Assembly: GCA_913020445.1 (NCBI GenBank) | Contig: CAJWAR010000009.1 | Coordinates: 1-64,000, forward strand | DNA: 64,000 bases | Origin: an uncultured Rhodospirillaceae bacterium | Lineage (GTDB): Bacteria > Pseudomonadota > Alphaproteobacteria > Rhodospirillales > UBA2165 | Reading direction: 5' to 3' | Part shown: piece by piece, positions 31,510 through 40,924 of the stretch | How the letters are laid out: each line of letters starts with the position of its first letter | Position numbering within the stretch: the first letter of the stretch is position 1 | The notes under the pieces: generated by a model | Told to the model about the DNA's origin: nothing | Database searches by the model: none | What the model saw: only the letters and a program-made list of their open reading frames with translations | Made by a program: the position numbers and the translations under genes

Positions 31510-32364
31510 ATGATGGATGCAACCAACCCATCTGAGGAAATAAGTTCCGGCAAAGACATCGCTTACGAGAATTTTCCCGTCGGCTCTTGGCTGCTGCCGG
31601 CGCATCTGCGTCCCCATATTGCGACGTTTTATCACTTTGCCCGTGCCGCCGATGATATTGCCGATTCTGCTGATTTGAGCGCCGAAGACAAGATCACCCG
31701 CCTCGATCAATATCAAAGAGCAATTAACAATGAGCTGACCGGCAACACGGCGCCGGAAAAAGCGGCCCGCATGGCAGATAGTTTAACTGAGACAAAGACA
31801 ACGCCCCAGTATTGTGTCGATTTGCTGGCGGCGTTTAAGCAGGATGCGACTAAACACCGCTATCAAAATTGGCCGGAATTGATCAACTATTGCGAATTAT
31901 CCGCCGCACCCGTTGGGCGTTATTTACTCGATTTGCACGGGGGATCAAAAGACGGATATGGTCCGTCCGATGCGTTGTGTGTAGCGCTCCAAATCCTCAA
32001 TCATCTGCAGGACTGCCAAGATGACTATCAGACTCTTGACCGAGTATATTTGCCGCTCGAAATATTGGTAAAGCATGGCACCGGGGTTGACGAATTAACC
32101 GCATCAGCAGCAACAGCATCTTTGCGCCACGTATTCGATGACATCCTGGATCGCGTTGATGAATTGATGCGCGAAGCAGCGCGGCTGCCGGCCGGACTCA
32201 ATAATCGTCGATTGGCGATGGAATCTCAAATCATCATCAACGTAGCCAATCGCCTGAGTCAAAAATTGCGCCACAATGACCCACTTAAAAACCGTGTGGA
32301 ACTTTCTAAGCCACAGTATTTATTGTGTTTTGTTTCAGGAGCACTCCAGGCACTGTTCCGATGA
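31510..32364 (+). CDS. hpnC: HpnC, squalene synthase-like (hydroxysqualene synthase)
   Basis: HpnC converts presqualene diphosphate to hydroxysqualene in the three-enzyme bacterial squalene route. With the start at 31510 it has 284 residues; upstream starts would overlap ispG and lack family similarity. The two prenyl-diphosphate metal motifs are DDIAD (48-52) and DCQDD (168-172), with FARAAD and YCELSAAPVGR typical of the family. It is first in a tightly spaced rightward unit hpnC-hpnB-hpnD-shc-hpnG, with a 4-base ATGA overlap into hpnB. Confidence 0.93.
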   Translation: MMDATNPSEEISSGKDIAYENFPVGSWLLPAHLRPHIATFYHFARAADDIADSADLSAEDKITRLDQYQRAINNELTGNTAPEKAARMADSLTETKTTPQYCVDLLAAFKQDATKHRYQNWPELINYCELSAAPVGRYLLDLHGGSKDGYGPSDALCVALQILNHLQDCQDDYQTLDRVYLPLEILVKHGTGVDELTASAATASLRHVFDDILDRVDELMREAARLPAGLNNRRLAMESQIIINVANRLSQKLRHNDPLKNRVELSKPQYLLCFVSGALQALFR

Positions 32365-33509
32365 TACTTTTAGCATGTGCCGGGAGTTCACTTTTCATGT
32401 GGATTGTTCTGGTGTTTTTTCGCGGTGGTTTTTGGCGCGCTGATCAGTGTCTCGCAGCGGTTCTGACACCACTTACCAATCCACCCAATGTCGTCGTCAT
32501 CATTCCAGCGCGCAATGAAGAAATGACCATCGGGCGCACCATAAATTCTCTATTAGAGCAAGATTACGCCGGCAATTTTTCAATTATCGTCATTAATGAC
32601 AATAGTGAAGACGACACCGTCAATGCAGCCAAAGTCGCCGCTCAAGGGACAGACAATCTCACAATCGTTGACGGAGCAGAATTACCGGTAGGCTGGACCG
32701 GCAAGATGTGGGCTGTCGCCCAAGGCGTAGAAACCGCTAACAATGATTTACCGGAAACCGACTATTATCTTTTGACCGATGCCGACATCTCTCATCATCC
32801 TGAGAACCTCGCTGAACTTATGACCAAAGCAATAGATGAAAAACTGGCGCTGATATCTCTGATGGTTCGATTACGCTCGGAGACTTGGTGGGAACATCTG
32901 TTAATGCCCGCTTTTGTATTCTTTTTCCAAAAACTGTATCCGTTTCCGTGGGTGAACAACCCGAAGAAAAAAACAGCTGGTGGAGCCGGTGGCTGCATGC
33001 TGGTCAAACGATCAGCCCTCGAAAATGCTGGCGGCATTGAAGCGATCAAAGGCGAGATTATTGACGATTGCGCCTTGGCCGAGCTGCTGAAAAAGTCCGA
33101 TCCTATTTGGCTCGGCCTTACCCGCTCAACGACCAGTCTTCGCGGCTATGAGAAACTGTCAGATATTTGGCCGATGGTCTGCCGGACGGCTTTCGTTCAA
33201 CTGAACCATTCAAGCCTTAAACTGGTCGGCACGGTAATTGGCATGGCGCTTATTTATATCATGCCAATTATTGCGATTTTTATCGGAATTATAAGTCAAG
33301 AGATTGAACTGCTTGCTCTAGGCTTAGTGGCTTGGGCGCTCATGGCTGTCGCCTATACGCCTACTCTCAGACTATATACGCGCCCAGCCTGGGAAGCCGG
33401 TTTACTTCCGCTCGCCGCATTGCTTTATACTGCCATGACGCTAGACTCAGCCAGACAGTACTGGACCAATAAGGCGCCAGTTTGGAAAGGGCGCCGGAAC
33501 GTAAAATAG
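32361..33509 (+). CDS. hpnB: HpnB, hopanoid-associated glycosyltransferase
   Basis: A 382-residue family-2 glycosyltransferase: N-terminal membrane anchor (residues ~1-22), GT-A domain with VVIIPARNEEMTIGRTINSL, INDNSEDDT and the DxD-like TDADISHHPENL, and two or more C-terminal membrane segments (~285-350). HpnB is named from its constant presence in hopanoid clusters; its exact sugar donor and acceptor are unsettled. The ATG at 32361 overlaps the hpnC stop, indicating translational coupling. It sits between hpnC and hpnD, which are more often adjacent. Confidence 0.9.
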   Translation: MILLACAGSSLFMWIVLVFFRGGFWRADQCLAAVLTPLTNPPNVVVIIPARNEEMTIGRTINSLLEQDYAGNFSIIVINDNSEDDTVNAAKVAAQGTDNLTIVDGAELPVGWTGKMWAVAQGVETANNDLPETDYYLLTDADISHHPENLAELMTKAIDEKLALISLMVRLRSETWWEHLLMPAFVFFFQKLYPFPWVNNPKKKTAGGAGGCMLVKRSALENAGGIEAIKGEIIDDCALAELLKKSDPIWLGLTRSTTSLRGYEKLSDIWPMVCRTAFVQLNHSSLKLVGTVIGMALIYIMPIIAIFIGIISQEIELLALGLVAWALMAVAYTPTLRLYTRPAWEAGLLPLAALLYTAMTLDSARQYWTNKAPVWKGRRNVK

Positions 33510-33512
33510 ACA

Positions 33513-34373
33513 ATGTCCCCAAAAGAAACACAACTCGGAGAATTCCCGGATATTATCTCGATTGTGCGAAAATCGGGATCGTCGTTCTATTGGGCGATGC
33601 GCCTGCTGCCGCACCAGAAGCGCGACGCCATGTTTGCGATTTACGCGTTTTGCCGGAACGTCGATGACATTGCCGATGGAGAAGATGACCCGGCCAGCAA
33701 GCACGCGAAACTTCAGCAATGGCGCGACGAGATCGATCATCTCTATGACGGCAACCCCAACAATCTCATTACCAACGCTTTGGCTGGGCCGGTAGAAACC
33801 TATGGGCTGGCCAAGGCGGACTTCGCAGCCGTAATTGATGGCATGGAGATGGATGCAGTCGACGCCTTACGCCTTCAGGATATGGCTGAGCTGGTCCTAT
33901 ATTGTGACCGTGTCGCCTGTGCCGTTGGCCGGCTTTCTAATGCTGTCTTTGGCCTCAGCGGAGTTCAAAGCAACGATCTGGCCAAATCGCTTGGCGAAGC
34001 GCTTCAACTGACGAATATTCTGCGCGACATTTATGAAGATGCTGAACGGGATCACATATATTTACCGGCCGACCTCCTCGCCCGTCACGGCATTGTTGGC
34101 GCATCCGTCAATGATATAATTGAACATCCAGGGATTGTCGAAGTCTGCATCGAACTGGATAGACGGGCAGAAGATAACTATCGAAAAGCTTCTTCGATAA
34201 TTGAGCAATGTGATAAAAATCTTATTCGTCCTGCCATCATCATGATGAAAAGTTATCATCAGCTTTTGCACTTGTTAGAATGTCGTGGCTGGGAACGCCT
34301 TGATGTTCCCGTAAAAGTATCAAAAATATGGAAATTGTTGTTGACTGCGCGTATTCTAATTTTCGGTAACTGA
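33513..34373 (+). CDS. hpnD: HpnD, presqualene diphosphate synthase
   Basis: HpnD joins two farnesyl diphosphates to presqualene diphosphate. The 286-residue protein has the SxSFYWAMRLLP entry, the first aspartate motif DDIAD (51-55) and the second in LTNILRDIYEDAERDHIYLP. It is paralogous to HpnC. It starts three bases after hpnB and ends two bases before shc. The next expected enzyme, HpnE (hydroxysqualene dehydroxylase), is missing between hpnD and shc. Confidence 0.95.
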   Translation: MSPKETQLGEFPDIISIVRKSGSSFYWAMRLLPHQKRDAMFAIYAFCRNVDDIADGEDDPASKHAKLQQWRDEIDHLYDGNPNNLITNALAGPVETYGLAKADFAAVIDGMEMDAVDALRLQDMAELVLYCDRVACAVGRLSNAVFGLSGVQSNDLAKSLGEALQLTNILRDIYEDAERDHIYLPADLLARHGIVGASVNDIIEHPGIVEVCIELDRRAEDNYRKASSIIEQCDKNLIRPAIIMMKSYHQLLHLLECRGWERLDVPVKVSKIWKLLLTARILIFGN

Positions 34374-34375
34374 AA

Positions 34376-36346
34376 ATGCAGAAGCGCACCGAAAATTTAA
34401 GAGCCGGAGAAATTGCAGGCCAAAAGATATCTTTGGATGAGGTGGTCCAAAGAGCGCAATCCCGTCTGCTCAGCAGTCAGGCAGAAGACGGCCATTGGGC
34501 CTTTCCCTTGGAAGCTGACGTCACCATTACCGCAGAATACATTTTGCTCAATCATTACCTTGGTGAGATCAATGATGAAGTGGAAGCCAAACTCGCCAAT
34601 TACATTCGCCGCATTCAAGGCGAACATGGCGGCTGGCCGCTTTATCATGGCGGTGATCTAAATGTCAGCGCTTCAGTAAAAGCCTATTTCGCCTTAAAAC
34701 TTTCCGGCGATGATCCGGAAGCGCCGCATATGATTAAGGCCAGGGATGCGATTTTAGCCCATGGCGGCGCCAAAGAAACAAATGTGTTCACACGAATTAC
34801 CTTGGCGTTATTTGGCCTGGTTCCCTGGCGAGCAACGCCGGTTACGCGCATTGAGGTCTTATATGCGCCAAAGTGGTTTCCGCTCCATATCAATAAAGTT
34901 TCCTATTGGACACGTACCGTTACGGTTCCGCTGTTGATATTAACGGCGCTGCGCCCCAAAGCCAAAAACCCGCGCAATATTATGATTGATGAGCTTTTTA
35001 CTAAATCGCGCTTCGAAGAAGATTATCGGATCAAGAATCCCACCGGGCATTGGCTCGGCAAATTGATGATCGTCCTTGATCTATTAGCGCGGCCATTTGA
35101 AAGTTTGATTCCAAGTTATATTGTCAATCGTAGCATCGACAAAGCAATGAATTTCATCACCGAACGATTAAACGGAGATGACGGGCTCGGCGGTATTTTT
35201 CCGGCCATGGCCAATGCTCTAATAGCCTTTGATGCCTTGGGCATTCCTAAAGATAATCCCCGCGTGGTAACCGCCCGCCGAGCCATTGAGAAATTACTGA
35301 TATTTCAGGATGACGAAGCCTATTGCCAACCCTGCCTTTCACCAGTTTGGGACACCGGCCTCGCCGCCCATGCGATGCTGGAAGCAAGTCGGGCTGCGGG
35401 CCCGCACGCCATCGAAGATGATACCATCGCCAAATCCTGCAATTGGCTCGAAGCGCTTCAAATTAAGGATTGTATTGGTGACTGGGCGATGTGGCGGCCG
35501 GATGTCCGGCCCGGTGGTTGGGCCTTTCAATACCGCAACGACTATTACCCTGACGTTGATGATACGGCGGTTGTCGCCATGGCGCTGCACCGAACCGGTA
35601 ATAAGAACTATGAACCCGCCATTCAACGCGCCGCCGAATGGGTTGTCGGTATGCAATCGAAAAGTGGCGGCTGGGCGGCTTTTGATGTGGATAATGAATA
35701 TTACCTGCTGGAAAATATGCCCTTTGCTGACCATGGTGCATTGCTCGACCCACCGAGCGCCGATGTTTCAGCCCGCTGCATTAGTTTTTTAGCGCAAATT
35801 GGCTATGACAGCGCACACCCGGCGATACAGCGCGGGTTAACCTATCTAAAGCAAGAGCAGGAAGATGATGGATCGTGGTTTGGCCGTTGGGGCACCAACT
35901 ACATTTATGGTACCTGGTCGGTATTGTCGGCGCTGAATGCAGCCGGTGAAGATTTAGATGCCGATTATATCAGGCAGGCCGTTGACTGGCTTGTATCATT
36001 CCAACACCAAGATGGTGGCTGGGGTGAAGATTGCGCCAGCTATTGGCCAGATCGCAATCAACATGATTTTCAATTTTCTCTACCTTCGCAAACAGCTTGG
36101 GCGGTTCTAGGACTCATGGCGGCGGGTGAAGGCAAAAGTGAGGCGGTAAAAAGAGGCATCCAATTTCTCCTTGAGACTTGCCAAGTCGATGGCGATTGGC
36201 AAGAAGAGCATTTCAATGCTGTTGGTTTTCCGCGGGTGTTTTTTTTGCGCTACCATGGCTACCGCCATTATTTTCCACTCCTCGCCTTAGCGCGTTACCG
36301 CAATCTGGAAAGCACCCACACCGATCACCCGGTTTATGGCCTTTGA
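34376..36346 (+). CDS. shc: Squalene-hopene cyclase
   Basis: This enzyme (also called HpnF) cyclises squalene to hopene and hopanol in one step at the membrane. It has 656 residues, normal for the family. The catalytic acid motif DVDDTA is at 393-398 and several QW repeats are visible (QAEDGHWAFPLEA, QGEHGGWPLYH, QSKSGGWAAFDVDN, QEDDGSWFGRWG, QHQDGGWGEDCASYW and QVDGDWQEEHFN). The hydrophobic segment near 200-240 fits the membrane channel. It is part of the hpnC-B-D-shc-hpnG transcription unit. Confidence 0.97.
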   Translation: MQKRTENLRAGEIAGQKISLDEVVQRAQSRLLSSQAEDGHWAFPLEADVTITAEYILLNHYLGEINDEVEAKLANYIRRIQGEHGGWPLYHGGDLNVSASVKAYFALKLSGDDPEAPHMIKARDAILAHGGAKETNVFTRITLALFGLVPWRATPVTRIEVLYAPKWFPLHINKVSYWTRTVTVPLLILTALRPKAKNPRNIMIDELFTKSRFEEDYRIKNPTGHWLGKLMIVLDLLARPFESLIPSYIVNRSIDKAMNFITERLNGDDGLGGIFPAMANALIAFDALGIPKDNPRVVTARRAIEKLLIFQDDEAYCQPCLSPVWDTGLAAHAMLEASRAAGPHAIEDDTIAKSCNWLEALQIKDCIGDWAMWRPDVRPGGWAFQYRNDYYPDVDDTAVVAMALHRTGNKNYEPAIQRAAEWVVGMQSKSGGWAAFDVDNEYYLLENMPFADHGALLDPPSADVSARCISFLAQIGYDSAHPAIQRGLTYLKQEQEDDGSWFGRWGTNYIYGTWSVLSALNAAGEDLDADYIRQAVDWLVSFQHQDGGWGEDCASYWPDRNQHDFQFSLPSQTAWAVLGLMAAGEGKSEAVKRGIQFLLETCQVDGDWQEEHFNAVGFPRVFFLRYHGYRHYFPLLALARYRNLESTHTDHPVYGL

Positions 36347-36360
36347 GTGATACTGAAGCC

Positions 36361-37026
36361 GTGAAACGTATCGGATTTATTACCGGCATTCAGAAGGAAG
36401 CGGCGATCCTCCGAAAAAATTCTGGAATTCAAAAATCTGATGTTAAATGTGCTGGCGCGAATTCCGACCGCGCAAATGAATTGGCGAGTGATTTGGCCCA
36501 AGACGGTTGTGATGCCTTGATCAGTTTTGGCGTAGCCGGCGCGCTTGATCCCACTCTACGTCCAGGAGACCTGATTATCCCCGATCAAGTAATCAGCACC
36601 AACGGCGACTCTTTTGAAACTTCAAAAGATCAACTGATTTCTCATCTCGGCAGTCGCTTCATATTTAAGCGCGGCTCGCTATTGGGCTCTGATAATTTGA
36701 TCGCCAGCGTGACCGAAAAACAGGCGTTGCATAAATCAACGGGCTCGATCGCCGTCGACATGGAATCCATAGGCGTCGCCCAAGCAGCACGTGGTCACGG
36801 ACTTCCCTTTCTTGTCATCCGCGCTATTTCTGACGCAGCCGATCAGGACTTACCTGCTGCCTCATACCAGGCAGTTGACGATCAAGGAAATATACGGATT
36901 GGTTCGATATTGTTGGAGCTGGTTAAAAACCCTAGCGGACTACCAGACCTTATAAAAATGTCGGGTGACAGCGGTAAAGCCTTCGATACCTTACGCCGCG
37001 TCGCTGCGCTCGTTATTGACTACTAA
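36361..37026 (+). CDS. hpnG: HpnG, adenosylhopane nucleosidase-like phosphorylase
   Basis: HpnG removes adenine from adenosylhopane, giving (phospho)ribosylhopane on the way to bacteriohopanepolyols. A 221-residue nucleoside-phosphorylase-fold protein: IGFITGIQKEAAIL, ISFGVAGALDPTLRPGDLIIP, VDMESIGVAQAARGHGLPFLVIRAISDAAD. The start is set at the GTG at 36361, where the family N-terminus (KRIGFITG) begins; a TTG at 36343 overlapping the shc stop is an alternative. The C-terminal coding region overlaps the 3' end of hpnH by 36 bases, tail to tail. Confidence 0.9.
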   Translation: MKRIGFITGIQKEAAILRKNSGIQKSDVKCAGANSDRANELASDLAQDGCDALISFGVAGALDPTLRPGDLIIPDQVISTNGDSFETSKDQLISHLGSRFIFKRGSLLGSDNLIASVTEKQALHKSTGSIAVDMESIGVAQAARGHGLPFLVIRAISDAADQDLPAASYQAVDDQGNIRIGSILLELVKNPSGLPDLIKMSGDSGKAFDTLRRVAALVIDY

Positions 37027-38070
37027 ACGCGGGCCAATATCCGGTACCATTGCGCTATCTGTATTCACGCCATTCAGCGCCACTTTCAGAGCTTTCAGCG
37101 GATGTGCAACGGTATCCAGCACAGCTGTCGGTTCATACCCGCAATGGACCATGCAATCAGCACATTTTTCATAATTACCCGTGCCGTAATTTGCCCATTC
37201 GGTTTCTTCCATCAATTCTGTAAATGTATTGGCATAACCTTCACTCAACAGATAGCACGGCCGCTGCCAGCCAAAAATATTGCGGGTGGGATTTCCCCAA
37301 GGCGTACACTGGTACGTTTGATTACCAGCCAGAAAATCCAAAAAAAGCGAAGATTGACTGAATTGCCAATTGCGCCCCTTGCCTTTCTTAAACACGTCAC
37401 GAAACAACTGCTTGGTTTTTCCCCGGTTGAGAAAGTGCTCTTGATCAGGTGCGCGCTCATAGGCATAGCCAGGGGAGATAGTGATCCCTTCAACGCCTAA
37501 ATCAAGACAGGCGAAGTCAAAGAAGGCGGCAATCTCGTCAGCGTTCATTTGATCAAATAAAGTGCAATTGATATTGATGCGAAAGCCCTTTGATTTGGCC
37601 TTACGGATTGCCGAGACAGCACGTTCAAACACACCTTCTTGATCAACGGCATGGTCATGATGGGTCTCCAATCCATCCAAATGCACAGAAAGTGTCAAAT
37701 AGGGCGTTGGCTGATATTGATCTAATTTTTTCTCCAACAACAACGCATTGGTACAGAGATAGACAAATTTTTTGCGCTCGATTAGGGCCGCAACAATTTC
37801 CGGCATATCATGGTGAAGTAGAGGCTCACCGCCCGGAATGGACACAATCGGCGCACCGCATTCCTCGGCAGCTGCAATACATTCCTCAACGCTCAAGCGC
37901 CGATCTAGAACATCGTCTTCATAGTCAATTTTACCACAGCCCGGACAGGCCAGATTACATCGAAATAGAGGCTCCAGCATCAAAACCAACGGATAACGCT
38001 GGATTCCTTTCAAACGATGTTTGAAAATATACCCACCAACACGCAATTGCTGAATAAGTGGAACCGCCAT
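36991..38070 (-). CDS. hpnH: HpnH, adenosylhopane synthase (radical SAM)
   Basis: HpnH couples a 5'-deoxyadenosyl radical to diploptene, making adenosylhopane, the first step of side-chain extension. The 359 residues include the radical-SAM motif C38-x3-C42-x2-C45 (CNLACPGC), the GGEPLL SAM motif and the C-terminal SPASM-like cysteines (CADCMVHCGYEP). It reads leftward after ispH with a 3-base gap, so ispH and hpnH form a unit facing hpnG. Together with hpnG it shows the cell makes extended hopanoids. Confidence 0.96.
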   Translation of the reverse strand: MAVPLIQQLRVGGYIFKHRLKGIQRYPLVLMLEPLFRCNLACPGCGKIDYEDDVLDRRLSVEECIAAAEECGAPIVSIPGGEPLLHHDMPEIVAALIERKKFVYLCTNALLLEKKLDQYQPTPYLTLSVHLDGLETHHDHAVDQEGVFERAVSAIRKAKSKGFRININCTLFDQMNADEIAAFFDFACLDLGVEGITISPGYAYERAPDQEHFLNRGKTKQLFRDVFKKGKGRNWQFSQSSLFLDFLAGNQTYQCTPWGNPTRNIFGWQRPCYLLSEGYANTFTELMEETEWANYGTGNYEKCADCMVHCGYEPTAVLDTVAHPLKALKVALNGVNTDSAMVPDIGPRLVVNNERSDAA

Positions 38071-38073
38071 TGG

Positions 38074-39066
38074 CTATGCCTTAATTGTTGATCCATCAGA
38101 AGTGTTGCTCGCATCCGTCAATTCCGGCGGCAATTTAAACTGAATATTCTCTTCGACACCGGCGACCAATTCGAGATCGATTTCACCGCATTCCTTTAGC
38201 CGCTCCAGCAATTCTTCTACCAATTCCTCCGGTGCGGATGCCCCGGCCGTAATACCAATCGTCGTCACTCCCTCAAGCCAGTCAGTATCAAACCCCGCGG
38301 CATCGGCAATTAAATAGCTGGGAATATTGTGCTCGGTGCCAATTTCCCGCAAGCGGTTGGAATTTGAGCTGTTCTGAGCGCCAACTACCAAAAGCAATTC
38401 GATATCATCGGTGACATGGCGAACGGCCTGCTGCCGGTTCTGAGTGGCAAAACAAATATCACGGACGTCTGGGCCGATAATTTTTGGAAACTTCTGTTTT
38501 AAAGCTTCAATAATATCGCGCGTATCATCAACGCTGAGTGTCGTTTGGGTGACATAGGCGACTTCATTTTCATCAGCCACTTTTAATGTCTCTACATCCG
38601 CCAAATTCGTCACCAGATGTACCGCACCAGGAATTCGCCCCATGGTGCCTTCAACTTCCGGATGGCCAGCGTGACCGATCAACACGACATCACGTGCATT
38701 AGCGGAATGATTTTGACCTTCCTTGTGAACTTTGGAAACCAGCGGACACGTCGCATCAATGATTGGCAAATTCCGCAGCCGGGCTTCATTTTCGACCGCC
38801 TCGGATATACCGTGGGCGCTAAATATCGTCACGCTGTCATCGGGAATTTCGTCAACTTCTTCAACAAAGATCGCGCCTTTTTGGCGCAAAGTATCAACGA
38901 CGCGTTTATTGTGGACGATTTCATGACGCACATAGACCGGCGCGCCATATATTTCGAGCGCCTGCTCGACGATTTCGATGGCGCGTTCGACGCCAGCGCA
39001 AAATCCGCGCGGCTGCGCCAGCAGGACTTTGTATTTTGATTTCGATCCGCTCACTGAACCACTCAC
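38074..39066 (-). CDS. ispH: 4-hydroxy-3-methylbut-2-enyl diphosphate reductase IspH (LytB)
   Basis: IspH reduces HMBPP to IPP and DMAPP with a [4Fe-4S] cluster. The 330-residue protein carries the three cluster cysteines ([32 protein letters not shown]) and the substrate histidines ([21 protein letters not shown]). It starts with GTG at 39066, with AGGAGGTG well upstream. It is immediately followed by hpnH. A MEP-pathway gene inside a hopanoid cluster is a known alphaproteobacterial arrangement. Confidence 0.96.
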   Translation of the reverse strand: MSGSVSGSKSKYKVLLAQPRGFCAGVERAIEIVEQALEIYGAPVYVRHEIVHNKRVVDTLRQKGAIFVEEVDEIPDDSVTIFSAHGISEAVENEARLRNLPIIDATCPLVSKVHKEGQNHSANARDVVLIGHAGHPEVEGTMGRIPGAVHLVTNLADVETLKVADENEVAYVTQTTLSVDDTRDIIEALKQKFPKIIGPDVRDICFATQNRQQAVRHVTDDIELLLVVGAQNSSNSNRLREIGTEHNIPSYLIADAAGFDTDWLEGVTTIGITAGASAPEELVEELLERLKECGEIDLELVAGVEENIQFKLPPELTDASNTSDGSTIKA

Positions 39067-39166
39067 TACTAGAACTGTTCCAAGGATCAGAAAATGATCT
39101 TCACACCTCCTCCTGTCAAATCAATTAAAATGCCGTATAACAAATTACGTAAAAATAGAGGTTATA

Positions 39167-40159
39167 TTGAAAGTACTTCTGACAGGCGCCACTGGTTTTG
39201 TCGGCTCGGCGGTATTACGCCAATTAATTGATCGCGGTGATGACGTACGCGTGCTCGCTCGCAAAACCAGTGATCGCCGTAATTTGATAGGCCTGAATTG
39301 TGAAATTGTGACCGGCGATCTTCTTGACCAACCGTCACTCACCGAGGCGTTACAAGGTTGCCAAGCTTTGTTTCATGTTGCCGCCGATTATCGAATATGG
39401 GTCCGCCATCCTGCGGAAATGACAAAGACCAATATCACCGGCACCATAAATATAATGGCGGCAGCGTTGTCAGCCGGCATAGAAAAAGTAATTTACACCA
39501 GCAGCGTGGCAGCTCTCGGGATCAATGCAGACGAAACGCCGGCTGATGAGTCGACGCCGTCTTCGTATGATTCGATGATCGGCGCTTATAAGCGATCTAA
39601 ATTTCTGGCTGAACAGGAAGTACATAGACTTATCAACGAACAAGCCTTGCCCGCTATTATCGTCAATCCGTCTGCGCCTCTAGGTCCGCGTGACATTAAG
39701 CCAACGCCAACGGGGCGCCTCATTGTCCAAGCCGCCAAAGGTGAGATGCCAGCCTATGTTGATACAGGTCTCAATTTTGTCCATGTTGACGATGTCGCCC
39801 GAGGTCATATTCTCGCGTTTGAAAAAGGTCTTGTTGGCGAGCGTTATATATTGGGCGGTGAAAACTTGAGCCTAAAATCTTTATTGGAATGTGTTGCAGA
39901 AATCACCGGCAAACCTGCACCAAAAATCTGCATCCCGCACAACCTAGTCCTTCCAATCGCTCGTCTTGCGGAGGCCTGGACTATACTAACCAATGGATCA
40001 GAGCCTTTTGCGACCGTTGACGGCGTTAACATGGCGAAAAAGAAAATGTATTTTACCTCGGCTAAAGCTGAACGTGAACTTGGCTACACTCACCGCCCGG
40101 TAACGGACGCCCTAGGTGATGCCATAAAATGGTTTGGCGATAACGGATATTTGGATTAA
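39167..40159 (+). CDS. hpnA: HpnA, hopanoid-associated NAD-dependent sugar epimerase
   Basis: A 330-residue extended SDR/epimerase: Rossmann motif TGATGFVGSAV (6-16), the strand VTGDLLDQPSL, catalytic TSSVAALG and the YKRSK version of YxxxK in GAYKRSKFLAEQ. The family is named for its hopanoid linkage; the reaction is thought to involve sugar modification of the side chain. The start is a TTG at 39167 with AGAGG five bases upstream; the ATG at 39130 is out of frame. It is divergent from ispH and followed at 12 bases by a nucleotidyltransferase. Confidence 0.93.
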   Translation: MKVLLTGATGFVGSAVLRQLIDRGDDVRVLARKTSDRRNLIGLNCEIVTGDLLDQPSLTEALQGCQALFHVAADYRIWVRHPAEMTKTNITGTINIMAAALSAGIEKVIYTSSVAALGINADETPADESTPSSYDSMIGAYKRSKFLAEQEVHRLINEQALPAIIVNPSAPLGPRDIKPTPTGRLIVQAAKGEMPAYVDTGLNFVHVDDVARGHILAFEKGLVGERYILGGENLSLKSLLECVAEITGKPAPKICIPHNLVLPIARLAEAWTILTNGSEPFATVDGVNMAKKKMYFTSAKAERELGYTHRPVTDALGDAIKWFGDNGYLD

Positions 40160-40171
40160 CAACAGAGCATT

Positions 40172-40924
40172 ATGCAAACCATCATGTTAGCCGCCGGAGT
40201 TGGCGCGCGTCTCTCCAATAGCGATGAAACTTATCTGCCAAAATGCCTGCTGCCATTTGACGGACAGAGCCTGCTGGCCCGCCACATCGATATTTTAAGA
40301 GCCAACGGCATTACCAAACTCACGCTCGTCACCGGCTACCGGGAAGCGGAAGTTAAAGCCGAGCTTATTTCGCTTGGCGCCGGTGATTATGTTGAGACCG
40401 TCACAAATCCTCAGTTTCGCGACGGCAGTATTGTGTCTCTAGGTTCGGCCAGCCAAACCATGCGTTCTGGAGACGACATTTTATTCATGGATGCGGATGT
40501 GCTTTGTCATCCCGATTTAATTCAAAAACTGATTACATCCGTTGCTGATAATGCCATTAATTATGATACGGATTTTGAACCAGGCGATGATCCCGTTAAA
40601 CTGTGCCTCAAAGATGGCAGGATCGTCGACTTCAGTAAAAAAATTGACGCCGAGTTTGATACTATTGGCGAGTGGCCTGGCTTTGTTAAATGGTCACCCG
40701 CGGCCGCCCGACACATTGCCGATTTCATTGATCACAAAATAAACCAAGGCTCCATTGATCTGATTTACGAAGAAGCGTTTCGCGATTATATGCTGAGCCC
40801 AAAGGTCGCTCAAATAGACTGCCTGGATATTACCGGTCTGCCGTGGATTGAAATTGATTTCCCTGAGGATTTGGAACGCGCACACGACGAAATCCTGCCT
40901 GCGCTCAAGTCCTATACCCGATAG
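40172..40924 (+). CDS. NTP-transferase (LicC/phosphocholine cytidylyltransferase-like)
   Basis: A 250-residue nucleotidyltransferase with the signature MLAAGVGARL and PKCLLPFDGQSLL, the LTLVTGYREAEV strand and the metal-binding MDADVLCHPDL; the end IDFPEDLERA is typical of LicC/RfbA-like enzymes. It probably activates a small phosphorylated or phosphonylated alcohol or amine with CTP. It follows hpnA at 12 bases and converges on the PhyH gene (13-base overlap). Placed between hpnA and the AEP genes, it could make a CDP- or CMP-activated head group, separately from the domain fused to PEP mutase. Confidence 0.85.
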   Translation: MQTIMLAAGVGARLSNSDETYLPKCLLPFDGQSLLARHIDILRANGITKLTLVTGYREAEVKAELISLGAGDYVETVTNPQFRDGSIVSLGSASQTMRSGDDILFMDADVLCHPDLIQKLITSVADNAINYDTDFEPGDDPVKLCLKDGRIVDFSKKIDAEFDTIGEWPGFVKWSPAAARHIADFIDHKINQGSIDLIYEEAFRDYMLSPKVAQIDCLDITGLPWIEIDFPEDLERAHDEILPALKSYTR

